From positions 1 to 64,000 of the forward strand of contig DAOULB010000014.1 in assembly GCA_034420695.1 (NCBI GenBank): a DNA stretch of 64,000 bases. Reading direction: 5' to 3'. The notes under the pieces are model-generated. The model was not told the origin of the DNA. It was given only the letters and a program-made list of their open reading frames with translations, and searched no databases. Positions within the stretch are counted from its first letter, which is position 1; every line of letters starts with the position of its first letter. This document shows, piece by piece, positions 44,903-52,892 of the stretch. Source of the stretch: Io17-Chloro-G2 sp034420695 (GTDB lineage Bacteria; Chloroflexota; Dehalococcoidia; Lucifugimonadales; UBA3495). A program made the position numbers and the translations under genes.

Positions 44903-45817
44903 GTGACGACCACAAAGACAGTGGGAAGCGGCAAATACACCTACGAAATGGACGAAAACTGGGCCAAGCTGCCCGAAGGCTGGGCAATGCCCGCCGCCGC
45001 GGTTTACGGTGACTCCCAAGACCGGGTCTACTGCTTCAACCGTGACCCCGACCACCCGGTGGTAGTCTTCGACCGTGAAGGCAACTACCTCTCCCACTGG
45101 GGCGGTGGCATCATAGAGTTTGCCCACGCCATCCTGCTGGACCGGGACGACAACGTCTGGCTGGTGGACCGCGACCGCGGCCAAGTCATGAAGTTCACCA
45201 CCGATGGTCAACTTCTCATGACCATCGGCGAAAAGGGGTTCCGTTCCGACGCCGGCTACGACAACTCCCAGCATGTCGGCGACGGCTGGGAGCACGTCAC
45301 CAAGGGAGGCGAGCCCTTCAACCTTCCCGCCGGTATCGGCCTCAACGAACAGGGGGAGATATTCATCGCCGACGGCTACGGCAACGCCAGGGTGCACAAG
45401 TTCTCAGCCACCGGGGAGCATCTCCTGTCCTGGGGTGGCCCCGGCACTGGGCCTGGCGAATTCAACCTGCCCCACGGCGTCTGGATTGACCGCCAAGGCC
45501 GGGTCTTGATCGCCGACCGGGAGAACGACCGCGTGCAAGTGTTCACTCAGGACGGCGAGTACATCTCGACTTGGCCGTCCAAGCTTATCGGTCCGGCGGT
45601 CCTTTTCGTCGACGACGAAGACACCGTTTACGTTCCCGAACACAACGGGGGGCTCTTCAGCGTCCTGACCCTGGAGGGAGAACGGCTGGCCCAGTGGGGT
45701 TCGGATATACACCGCTCCTGCCACGGCGTGTGGGCCGACTCTCACAAGGACCTCTACTTCGTCACCCCCGGCGAATGGCGTCCCCGCCGGGTGGTAAAAT
45801 ACACCAGAAAGGGATAA
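44903..45817 (+). CDS. NHL-repeat / peptidyl-alpha-hydroxyglycine lyase-like beta-propeller
   Basis: 304 residues from GTG 44903 (GAGGAG upstream). Repeats of the NHL type are evident (RVYCFNRDPDHPVVVFDREG, NVWLVDRDRGQVMKFTTDG, EIFIADGYGNARVHKFSATG, RVLIADRENDRVQVFTQDG), forming a propeller of about six blades. Similar to the lyase domain of peptidylglycine amidating enzyme, which binds metal at its centre; catalytic activity cannot be claimed. No signal peptide, so cytoplasmic. Confidence 0.85.
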   Translation: MTTTKTVGSGKYTYEMDENWAKLPEGWAMPAAAVYGDSQDRVYCFNRDPDHPVVVFDREGNYLSHWGGGIIEFAHAILLDRDDNVWLVDRDRGQVMKFTTDGQLLMTIGEKGFRSDAGYDNSQHVGDGWEHVTKGGEPFNLPAGIGLNEQGEIFIADGYGNARVHKFSATGEHLLSWGGPGTGPGEFNLPHGVWIDRQGRVLIADRENDRVQVFTQDGEYISTWPSKLIGPAVLFVDDEDTVYVPEHNGGLFSVLTLEGERLAQWGSDIHRSCHGVWADSHKDLYFVTPGEWRPRRVVKYTRKG

Positions 45818-45834
45818 ACCGCGACGAAAACCTG

Positions 45835-45864
45835 TTGCGGCCCAATTGTCCGCTTTGATATATT
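45835..45864 (+). promoter_or_regulatory. Candidate promoter of tRNA-Ala
   Basis: TTGCGG (45835-45840), 18-base spacer, TATATT (45859-45864), 38 bases before the mature tRNA 5' end. Confidence 0.4.
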
Positions 45865-45902
45865 GGGTCGCGTTCCGCAATCCCCTTGTGGGGCATCCGC
45901 GT

Positions 45903-45978
45903 GGGGCTGTAGCTCAACCGGGAGAGCGCTTCAATGGCATTGAAGAGGTAGGGGGTTCGAGTCCCCCCAGCTCCACCA
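45903..45978 (+). tRNA. tRNA-Ala (anticodon GGC), CCA encoded
   Basis: 76 bases. Acceptor stem GGGGCTG pairs with CAGCTCC (one G-T pair); D arm GCTC/GAGC; anticodon stem CTTCA/TGAAG around loop ATGGCAT, anticodon GGC; T arm GGGGG/CCCCC with TTCGAGT. Ends ACCA. It marks the left border of the region carrying the triterpenoid genes and could be an integration site, but I found no second copy of its 3' end. Confidence 0.97.
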
Positions 45979-46064
45979 CACTTAATAAATTCAAGAGCTT
46001 TCGCCGTGCGCTTCAAACTGGAGGTGTAGGTCAGGGTAGCTTGACAGAGGGAAGTTGCCCCGGA

Positions 46065-46092
46065 TAGCGCTAGGGTGACCAACGCTAGCGTT
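46065..46092. promoter_or_regulatory. Paired short palindromes upstream of sodC
   Basis: TAGCGCTA (46065-46072) and AACGCTAGCGTT (46081-46092) share the core GCGCTA/GCTAGCG, and TTGACA lies at 46041-46046. They might be operator sites for a gene downstream, but no matching -10 is seen. Confidence 0.25.
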
Positions 46093-46175
46093 CGCTTGAG
46101 TGACGCCCGGCCACGCGTTCCCATCAGCCCTCCTGTCGTTCCATGATCGCGGCTCTTGAAGAAGTTGGAATCATA

Positions 46176-46706
46176 ATGCAGACGAGGATCTGGAACCTCG
46201 GATTCGTTTTGACAGTGGCAGTTGCGCTGATGCTCGTGGCCGCGGCGTGCAGCAACAACGGCAGTAGTTGGGGCGACGCGCGTTACACTGCCGAGATGCG
46301 CAACGTGGAGGGTGATTCCATAGGAACTGTCGTCATGCAGCAGGGCTCAGGTGGATTCCTGGTGACCGTCATGGTCGAAGGCATCGAACCCGGCCCCCAC
46401 GGCATCCACATCCATTCGGTTGGGACGTGCACGCCCGATTTCAAGGCGTCAGGCGGGCACATCAACGTGGACAACCGCCAGCACGGACTACTCAACCCCG
46501 ATGGTCCAGACAACGGCGACCTGCCCAATATCTACGCCGCCGCTGATGGTACCGTGCAGGCCGAACTTTTCACGACCCTGGTTCGTCCAGACCTGCTGAT
46601 GGACGACGACGGGTCCGCCATCGTGGTCCACGAGAACCGGGATGACCACAACACCCAGCCTATCGGGGGAGCCGGAGGCCGCATCGCCTGTGGCGTGCTG
46701 AACTAG
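46176..46706 (+). CDS. sodC: Cu/Zn superoxide dismutase-family lipoprotein
   Basis: 176 residues. Signal peptide and lipobox VAAAC (Cys25). Copper/zinc ligands appear in GPHGIHIHSVGTC, SGGHINVDNRQHG and the final DGSAIVVHENRDDH; the cysteine of VGTC and that of RIACG can form the family disulfide. Would dismute superoxide outside the cell. The intervening loop is short and GDLPNI is retained. Position next to an oxygenase cluster may be functional or coincidental. Confidence 0.87.
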   Translation: MQTRIWNLGFVLTVAVALMLVAAACSNNGSSWGDARYTAEMRNVEGDSIGTVVMQQGSGGFLVTVMVEGIEPGPHGIHIHSVGTCTPDFKASGGHINVDNRQHGLLNPDGPDNGDLPNIYAAADGTVQAELFTTLVRPDLLMDDDGSAIVVHENRDDHNTQPIGGAGGRIACGVLN

Positions 46707-47210
46707 GCGCGGTGCTTTACTCCCATCACAAGCATAACTTGTAATGCCATCGACATGAAACGACGCCCGCGTGACCGTTCCACCACGTTTGACAAAATCA
46801 AGAACCTTCACCTTGAAATTCAAGCCGGAGCCGTAGGAGCAAGCGCCATTGCTGGCAAGCCTAAGTCGCCGTCTTGCCGGTAATATCGTGGGCGGTGTCC
46901 TCTTCGTGCTCATACTCGGCGTCGGCTGGGCCGTCTGGCGCCCAATTCTAGCGCGAGGCGGACAGAGCCCAGCGAAGCAAACCCTGCGTACGCCGGGAGC
47001 ATTCAAGGCGATAGTCAGCCGGCCGACTTGGGGTGGATACTGATCAGGGACTTGGTTGCGTGTGCAATCGCCTTTCCACAATTTTTGTTAGCGTCCATAC
47101 CCGATAAGGGCGCGTATTAGTGTCTCTGGAACGGATGCGAAGCGACCGCTGCCAAAAGGCACTGAATGTGACTTCACCGCCGCCGCTGCATTGAAGCCGG
47201 CACCGTTCCA
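46707..47210. other. Intergenic region between sodC and the monooxygenase
   Basis: About 500 bases. The only candidate gene is a 64-codon frame at 46849-47043. No tRNA, repeat or terminator is clear. Confidence 0.45.
46849..47043 (+). CDS. Possible small membrane protein
   Basis: 64 codons from TTG with TAGGAG 10 bases upstream. One hydrophobic segment (IVGGVLFVLILGVGWAVW) flanked by arginines would form a single helix. Composition of the rest is unremarkable. Could be spurious. Confidence 0.25.
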   Translation: MLASLSRRLAGNIVGGVLFVLILGVGWAVWRPILARGGQSPAKQTLRTPGAFKAIVSRPTWGGY

Positions 47211-48599
47211 TTGAACAGCACTGATTCTCGACACTACGACGTAGCCATAATCGGCGCTGGCCCCGCGGGCAGCCTGTGCGCGCTGGCCTACGCACGCAGG
47301 GGCGCCCGGGTGGCGCTGTTCGAAGCAAATCCCAATGGGCATAACAGACTGAAGGGTGAGTGGCTGCATCCACCTGCCGCGCGGATGCTGCAAGAGGCCG
47401 GGATTAGTTTCGATACCCAGGCCCACGCCACCAAGGGGTTTGTGGTATTCCCGGAGGATGGCTCTCAGCCGATTCCTCTTACCTACCCGGAAGGGTCCCA
47501 CGGGTTGGTATGCCCGCACGAAACCCTCGTCTCACGTCTGCGTGAGGCTGCCAATAACGAGCCCAATGTCGACTTCATCCTCAAGCGCGTACGCCCGATG
47601 CCTGACGGCAGTGTCAAATATATGCAGAACGGCGTCGAGGAAGCTGTAACCGCCGACAGGATCGTCGGCGCCGATGGACGGGGATCCGTAGTGCTGCGAT
47701 TGTTGGGTATGACAACAAAGCCTATGGTCTGTTCGCGCATGATAGGAGTCCGGATGAACGGGGCGAGGTTGCCCATGGAGGAATATGGGCACATCTTCTG
47801 TGGCGGGCCTGGCCCCGTATTCATGTACAAATTGGGAGAGGACAGCGTTGGCGCCATCGCGGATATCCCACATGAACACTCGGGCCATCGCGCTACTGAC
47901 CTGCTGTTGAGCTCGTATGCCCCCAGGCTGCCGGGAGACATCAGATCGTTGTTCGTGGAAGCAGTCACGAGCGGGCACGTTAAGTTCGCCGGAAACACGA
48001 CTAGACCGCGCATCTCTTACGGCAACCCTCGTTTCGTGGTTATCGGCGATGCGGCCGGACATTACCACCCGATGACGGCGGTGGGACTAACCCTCGGCTT
48101 CGGAGATGCCATGACGCTTGCCGAGAGCGAAGACTTTAGCGACTTTGTCGCTTGCCGCTTCCGGGACATCCGCGCGCCCGAAATGCTTGCCATGGGGTTC
48201 TACGAAGTATTTGCCGATCATCGGGCCGAGGCAGTGGCGCTCAGGCACGCGGTCTATCGAATATGGAGGAAGGGCGGTGAGCACGCCGGCCGGAGCGTGC
48301 GCCTGCTCGCTTGCGAAGATACATCAGAGACCAGTCTGGGTTTCACGGGTGCCGTGGCGGTTAGCCTGGCTGTTGCAAGGACGATTCCGAGATCCATTAG
48401 CCCACGCGCCTGGCGCCGGGCAGGCAGCATAGTTCATCATCTCGCTTTTCGCATTGGATGGTTCATAAGGGCTGTTCGGCAACTGCGCAAAACGAGAGCC
48501 AAAGGCGAAGTGCAGAACGAGCAAGTATATGACAACCTGGCTCGCGCCTTTCTGGCCTCCTCGCCACCCCAAGAACACTTCAGCCGATCGCCTGACTAG
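47211..48599 (+). CDS. FAD-dependent monooxygenase, squalene-epoxidase-like
   Basis: 462 residues from TTG 47211 (no clear site, start uncertain). FAD-binding GAGPAGSLCALAYARRG at 15-31, GEWLHPPAARML at 49-60 (the place of the GELLQPGG motif of squalene monooxygenase), the DG motif VGADGRGS at 152-159, and the GD motif VIGDAAGHYHPMTAVGLTLG at 277-296, where squalene epoxidases have GDALNMRHPLTGGGMTVA. The C-terminal 100 residues are basic and hydrophobic and may associate with membrane. The cyclase begins nine bases downstream. Geranylgeranyl-reductase-type enzymes are the main alternative, but the neighbour favours epoxidation of squalene. Confidence 0.75.
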   Translation: MNSTDSRHYDVAIIGAGPAGSLCALAYARRGARVALFEANPNGHNRLKGEWLHPPAARMLQEAGISFDTQAHATKGFVVFPEDGSQPIPLTYPEGSHGLVCPHETLVSRLREAANNEPNVDFILKRVRPMPDGSVKYMQNGVEEAVTADRIVGADGRGSVVLRLLGMTTKPMVCSRMIGVRMNGARLPMEEYGHIFCGGPGPVFMYKLGEDSVGAIADIPHEHSGHRATDLLLSSYAPRLPGDIRSLFVEAVTSGHVKFAGNTTRPRISYGNPRFVVIGDAAGHYHPMTAVGLTLGFGDAMTLAESEDFSDFVACRFRDIRAPEMLAMGFYEVFADHRAEAVALRHAVYRIWRKGGEHAGRSVRLLACEDTSETSLGFTGAVAVSLAVARTIPRSISPRAWRRAGSIVHHLAFRIGWFIRAVRQLRKTRAKGEVQNEQVYDNLARAFLASSPPQEHFSRSPD

Positions 48600-48608
48600 G
48601 AGCATATC

Positions 48609-50543
48609 GTGGGCCCGGATGCCCGTTCCGCCTTGAAAATGGCGACCGATTGCTTGTTGCGCCTCCAGAGTGAGGAAGGCAGCTTTGAGGGTGAGGTGGT
48701 CTGGTGCCCCATGCTCTCCGCACAGTACGTGCTGCTGCACCATATTCTCAACCGTCCGCTGACGCCTGACCGCCGCCGTGGCGTGTTACGCTACTTCCAG
48801 CAGTCCCGCCTGAAAGGAGGCCTGTGGAGTCTCCACGAGCACGAACCACCAAATCTGTTTGTCACTGCCCTGGTCTACGTCTCGGCCAGATTGCTCGGCG
48901 TCGAGCAGGGCGATCCATTAATTGAACCAGCGCGGCGATTCCTGCAAAAAGAGGGAGTCCTTGGGATCCCGACTTGGGGCAAGTTCTGGCTGGCGCTCCT
49001 CAATCTCTACGACTGGCGCGGCGTCAATGCCATCCTTCCGGAGGTGTGGGGCCTGCCTCGTTGGACGCCGTTGCATCCCTCAAATTGGTACTGCCATACG
49101 CGGCTCATCTACATGGGGATGGCAGCCGTTTACGCGCATCAGTTCCAGGCGCCCGTCACACCCCGGATTGCCTCCATAAGAGAAGAGCTGTACCCCCATG
49201 GGTTTGCCAGCTCCGATTTCGCCGCAAGTCGAAATCGCCTGCGAGACGCTGACCTCTATGCCAAGCCAAGCGTGTGGCTCCGCGTTGGGTTCATGTTCGC
49301 ACGGCTCTTCGACCGATTTCACGGCAAGCGTCTGCGCGCCCGCTGCCTGGAAGCGATAGTCCGTAACATCAAATGGGAGCTTCAGACCACCAATCATACG
49401 AGCATATCTGCTGTCAGTGGAATCCTGAACATCCTTGCCCTTTGGCTGCGAGACCCTGTAGATGCCGACGGACTCCGCGCCCTCGCACAGCTGGACCGCT
49501 GGATCTGGGAAGACGACAAGGGAGGGTTGCGAGTCTCCGGGGCCAGAAGCGCTTCCTGGGATACTGCCTTCGCCTTGCAAGCTCTGTCAACGGCGCCCGA
49601 ACTCGACGGGGTTTGTGATGCGCTCCGAAGTGGGGCGAACTACCTGCGCGGGCAGCAGATTGGCGTCAGCTTCGAAGGCTATCAAGAGGCCTATCGGAAC
49701 GACCCCCGCGGAGGCTGGTGTTTTGCCTCGGCATGGCACGGCTGGCCGGTGACCGACTGTACTGCCGAGGCAGTCCTTGCGCTTCTCTCCGCCGGCAGGG
49801 ATCCAGCGGACATAACGGCGCTTGGCGACGCGGTCCGCTTCATGCTGCGGGGTCAGAATCGAGATGGCGGCTTTGGCACGTACGAAACTCAACGCCCTAT
49901 GCTTGGCCTCGAGTGGCTGAATCCGGCCGAGATGTTTGGCGACTCTATGACGGAACACTCCTATGTTGAGTGTACTGCCTCTTGTCTTGCGGCCCTGGCA
50001 GCTTGCGGAGAGCGCTTACCCCAAGTCCTTGGCCAAGCGGAAACCAAGGCCATCTCACGGGCTGACGCTTGGCTGCGCCGCGCCCAGGAGAGAGACGGCT
50101 CTTGGCGCGGCGTATGGGGCGTTCAGTTCATCTACGGCACGTTCTTTGGGATCAGGGGGTTGCTTGCCGCTGGCGCTCCTCCTGACGACCCAGCCCTCCA
50201 ATCAGCCCGCCAGTGGCTGCTCGACCATCAGCGGGAAGACGGGGGATGGGGTGAGCACTACCGGGGTTGCTATACCGGCCAGTACGTCGCGCATGAGGAG
50301 AGTCAGGTCATCCAGACTGCGTGGGCAACGATCGCTCTAATCGAAGCGGGCGAAACCGACTGGACCGCTATTGCCCGGGGCGTCCAGTTCCTCATAGGTA
50401 TGCAGAGGCCGGATGGAACTTGGCCCAGACAGGACATGGCCGGGATATTCTTTCGCACCGCACTCTTGGACTACACGCTGTATCGCCAGTATTTCCCCAT
50501 GCATGCTCTCGGTCTCTACCAGCAGCGCCGCCCGGTAGATTAG
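48609..50543 (+). CDS. Oxidosqualene-cyclase-type triterpene cyclase
   Basis: 644 residues from GTG with AGGAG upstream. The protonation motif is VTDCTAE with Asp383, as in lanosterol/cycloartenol synthases (human Asp455), not the DxDD of squalene-hopene cyclases. Cys384 and Cys455 (in SYVEC) match the two cysteines that activate that Asp in the human enzyme. Also conserved are His163 (NWYCHTR), Trp317 (SWDTAF), Phe372, Tyr425 (GGFGTYE), NPAEMFGD and WGVQFIYGTFFG. At least five QW repeats (around 20, 416, 493, 541, 599) stabilise the double barrel. Its N-terminus is short, so total length resembles bacterial SHC. Product skeleton is unpredictable. Squalene synthesis genes are not in the window. 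Confidence 0.87.
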   Translation: MGPDARSALKMATDCLLRLQSEEGSFEGEVVWCPMLSAQYVLLHHILNRPLTPDRRRGVLRYFQQSRLKGGLWSLHEHEPPNLFVTALVYVSARLLGVEQGDPLIEPARRFLQKEGVLGIPTWGKFWLALLNLYDWRGVNAILPEVWGLPRWTPLHPSNWYCHTRLIYMGMAAVYAHQFQAPVTPRIASIREELYPHGFASSDFAASRNRLRDADLYAKPSVWLRVGFMFARLFDRFHGKRLRARCLEAIVRNIKWELQTTNHTSISAVSGILNILALWLRDPVDADGLRALAQLDRWIWEDDKGGLRVSGARSASWDTAFALQALSTAPELDGVCDALRSGANYLRGQQIGVSFEGYQEAYRNDPRGGWCFASAWHGWPVTDCTAEAVLALLSAGRDPADITALGDAVRFMLRGQNRDGGFGTYETQRPMLGLEWLNPAEMFGDSMTEHSYVECTASCLAALAACGERLPQVLGQAETKAISRADAWLRRAQERDGSWRGVWGVQFIYGTFFGIRGLLAAGAPPDDPALQSARQWLLDHQREDGGWGEHYRGCYTGQYVAHEESQVIQTAWATIALIEAGETDWTAIARGVQFLIGMQRPDGTWPRQDMAGIFFRTALLDYTLYRQYFPMHALGLYQQRRPVD

Positions 50544-50745
50544 GCCAAGCGGCATCTGTTCTCCGTACCGGGATCGCGGGTGGCTGATGTATAGTCGTAA
50601 CCCTGTACGCCTCCCGCTTCGGAAAAGCTCAGCCCGCGGCGGCGCCTGGGCGCCACCCGTACTGGGAGTGCCTCAGCAACGCGCAGGGCGCTCGGCTGTG
50701 TCACGGCGCTACGGGGTTGCGCGGTTTCGGAGTGCGCGGGCTGCC

Positions 50746-52779
50746 TCAAACCGGGATTTCGTGGCGCTTTTCCTTGATGACGAACTTGACCTTCTTGCTG
50801 GGGGACTGCGTCGGCAGTGGACTTATGCGCAGGTCCGCGCCCGGTGGCGACAGATCGAACGTGAAGTGGTGCGCCAACAAGAGCACGTTGAAGCAAACAT
50901 GCATCTCGGCCCAGTGGCTGCCCAAACACCTGTGCGTGCCTAAGCCGTAGGGCGCATAGCCCGGGCCGAGGTGCTCGTTCCGTGGCGGCAGGTAGCGTTC
51001 GATGTCGAACGTGAAAGGGTCTGGAAAGACCTCCTCCATGTAATGAGTGGCGGTTTGGGCAATGACTACCTGCGCGCGCAGGGGCAACTGGTACCCCTCG
51101 ACGATGCACGAGTTCATGACGTTGCGCACCGAGAGGCTGACGTTGGGCGTGAGTCGTTGGGCCTCCATTAGCACGCGGTGCGTGACATCGATGTTGGCTG
51201 GCTTCAAGTCTTCGCCGGTGGGGTCGCCCCCGGCGAACAGCACATCGGCTTCGGACTGCACGCGCCTGTAGACGTCGGGGTTCGACGCCAAGTGGTAGAA
51301 AGTAAAGCTGGTCAGGTCAGCTAGGTACATGCCGGTCAGTAACAACGTGTCGAGCGGAAAGCCTAGGTCGGTTTCGGGGAGGAAATGCTCCTCGTTGGCA
51401 TGGACGGCAAGGTAGCCATCTATGACGTCCGGGGGCTGGCCGGTGCGCTGGGCCGGGGTGTGGCTGGCCTTGATGCGTTCGGCCATTTGGGCCACGAGCT
51501 TAGCCCGTCGCCTCATGCCCGGCATCTTCAACAGGAACTTGGGCAATAGGCCGGTGAGGTGAGTGATGAGTAGAAGTTTATTGAAAATGAGAATGTCCTC
51601 GAACACGTCCGTGGTGTCATGGCTCACCAGGAGCTGGGACATTTGTGCATTGAGGTATCGCCGGAACATCGGCCCGGCCTGTATGATGTCGCCGGCATCC
51701 CACGACGACAAGTGCTGCCGCGCGATCCGATAAACCTCATCGAGGCGGCGGACGAAGGTTTGGGGCGAGTGTGAGGGCTGCAAGGCCCTGCGTAAATGGA
51801 AGTGGTCGGCGCCGTCCATGGTGTGTATGGTGCGGGAGGTGCCGTGTGCCTCCTCTACGCTGGCCAAGTACTCTTTAGAGCGCAGGAACAAGCGGCCGCG
51901 CTTTTGGACCCAGTCGTTTACCTCGGGGCCTGCGAGGAATATGTAGGACTTCTTTGAGAACGGAGGGTGCAGCTCAAACACCGGCCCATAATGCTTGGCA
52001 AGGTCGGCAAAGAGGGCAGGGATGTTGCCGGAGCGTACGTGCGGATTGAACAGCAGCTTGCGCAGTGAGAGGCTCGGTATCTTCTTGGTGGGAAGCGAAT
52101 GCAGGGGGGGTCTGGCGATGGTGCTGCTCACCGCCTCGGCGAGGGCCCGGCCGATTGCCTCCATCCGGCAGATTAGCTCTATGCGCTGCTCAGCCTCTTC
52201 GTCCAAGGGCATGATAAGGGGTATGACGTTGCAAGCGTTGAGAAGAGCGATGGTGATGATGTCGCGCGGGTCGGGAATCTCATCGGAGTGGATGAGCGCT
52301 TGAATGCGCGTCTTGACGAAAGCGCCTCCGGTGCCGTTCTGGGTGCCGACGTACGCCTGACGGGCGGAGCGCCCCAATGTCCAGAAATCGCCTTCATGAA
52401 GCTCTAGGAAATTTAGGTCAACCAAGTCGCTGAGCACAAGATCGGCTATCGTTTCCGCACGCGGGACAAGCCGCTCGATCCAGTACTGCGTGCTGCGTTG
52501 TTCCGGCTCGTCAGCAATTTCCGCCAGGATGGAGTCCAGGGAGGGTAAGCCCGTCGGGGTCTTGTCGCTCAGGAACAGGGACTCTGTGTCCGTGTCGATA
52601 CGAAAGCGAAGGGAAAGTTCTGCCAGCACGGCCCCGATGATGGTGCAGTTGAGGCTCCAGCCCGGCACTTGGTGAAAATAGCCGCTTTCCTCGTTGAGGA
52701 GCATCAGGACTAGTTCTTCGGGCAGGGAGAGGGAATGGTGGTTAATCGTGCTTGAGGCTGAGTTCGTAATTCGAGTCAC
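50746..52779 (-). CDS. GPP34 (GOLPH3-like) domain fused to a cytochrome P450
   Basis: 677 residues from GTG 52779. Residues about 16-225 match the GPP34 pattern: LSLPEELVLMLLNEESG, GWSLNCTIIGAVLAELSLRFRI, TPTGLPSLDSILAEI, WIERL. Residues about 235-670 form a P450: a C-helix region HFHLRRAL, an unusual I-helix (GMYLADLTSFT, Thr490 as likely oxygen-activating residue), Glu539-x2-Arg542, and heme loop YAPYGLGTHRCLG with Cys618. GPP34 proteins bind membranes through phosphoinositides in eukaryotes, so this domain could dock the oxidase on the membrane where a triterpene substrate lies. Redox partners not nearby. The frame is continuous across the junction, so this is a true fusion. Confidence 0.85.
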   Translation of the reverse strand: MTRITNSASSTINHHSLSLPEELVLMLLNEESGYFHQVPGWSLNCTIIGAVLAELSLRFRIDTDTESLFLSDKTPTGLPSLDSILAEIADEPEQRSTQYWIERLVPRAETIADLVLSDLVDLNFLELHEGDFWTLGRSARQAYVGTQNGTGGAFVKTRIQALIHSDEIPDPRDIITIALLNACNVIPLIMPLDEEAEQRIELICRMEAIGRALAEAVSSTIARPPLHSLPTKKIPSLSLRKLLFNPHVRSGNIPALFADLAKHYGPVFELHPPFSKKSYIFLAGPEVNDWVQKRGRLFLRSKEYLASVEEAHGTSRTIHTMDGADHFHLRRALQPSHSPQTFVRRLDEVYRIARQHLSSWDAGDIIQAGPMFRRYLNAQMSQLLVSHDTTDVFEDILIFNKLLLITHLTGLLPKFLLKMPGMRRRAKLVAQMAERIKASHTPAQRTGQPPDVIDGYLAVHANEEHFLPETDLGFPLDTLLLTGMYLADLTSFTFYHLASNPDVYRRVQSEADVLFAGGDPTGEDLKPANIDVTHRVLMEAQRLTPNVSLSVRNVMNSCIVEGYQLPLRAQVVIAQTATHYMEEVFPDPFTFDIERYLPPRNEHLGPGYAPYGLGTHRCLGSHWAEMHVCFNVLLLAHHFTFDLSPPGADLRISPLPTQSPSKKVKFVIKEKRHEIPV

Positions 52780-52892
52780 GTCCCAAGAATCATAACGATG
52801 TATAGAATATTCTGAGCAGAAGTATCATCTCTGTCAATACAAATGAACGTTCATGATTTGCCAACTCTGGTGGGGACGGCAACCCCAACCCG

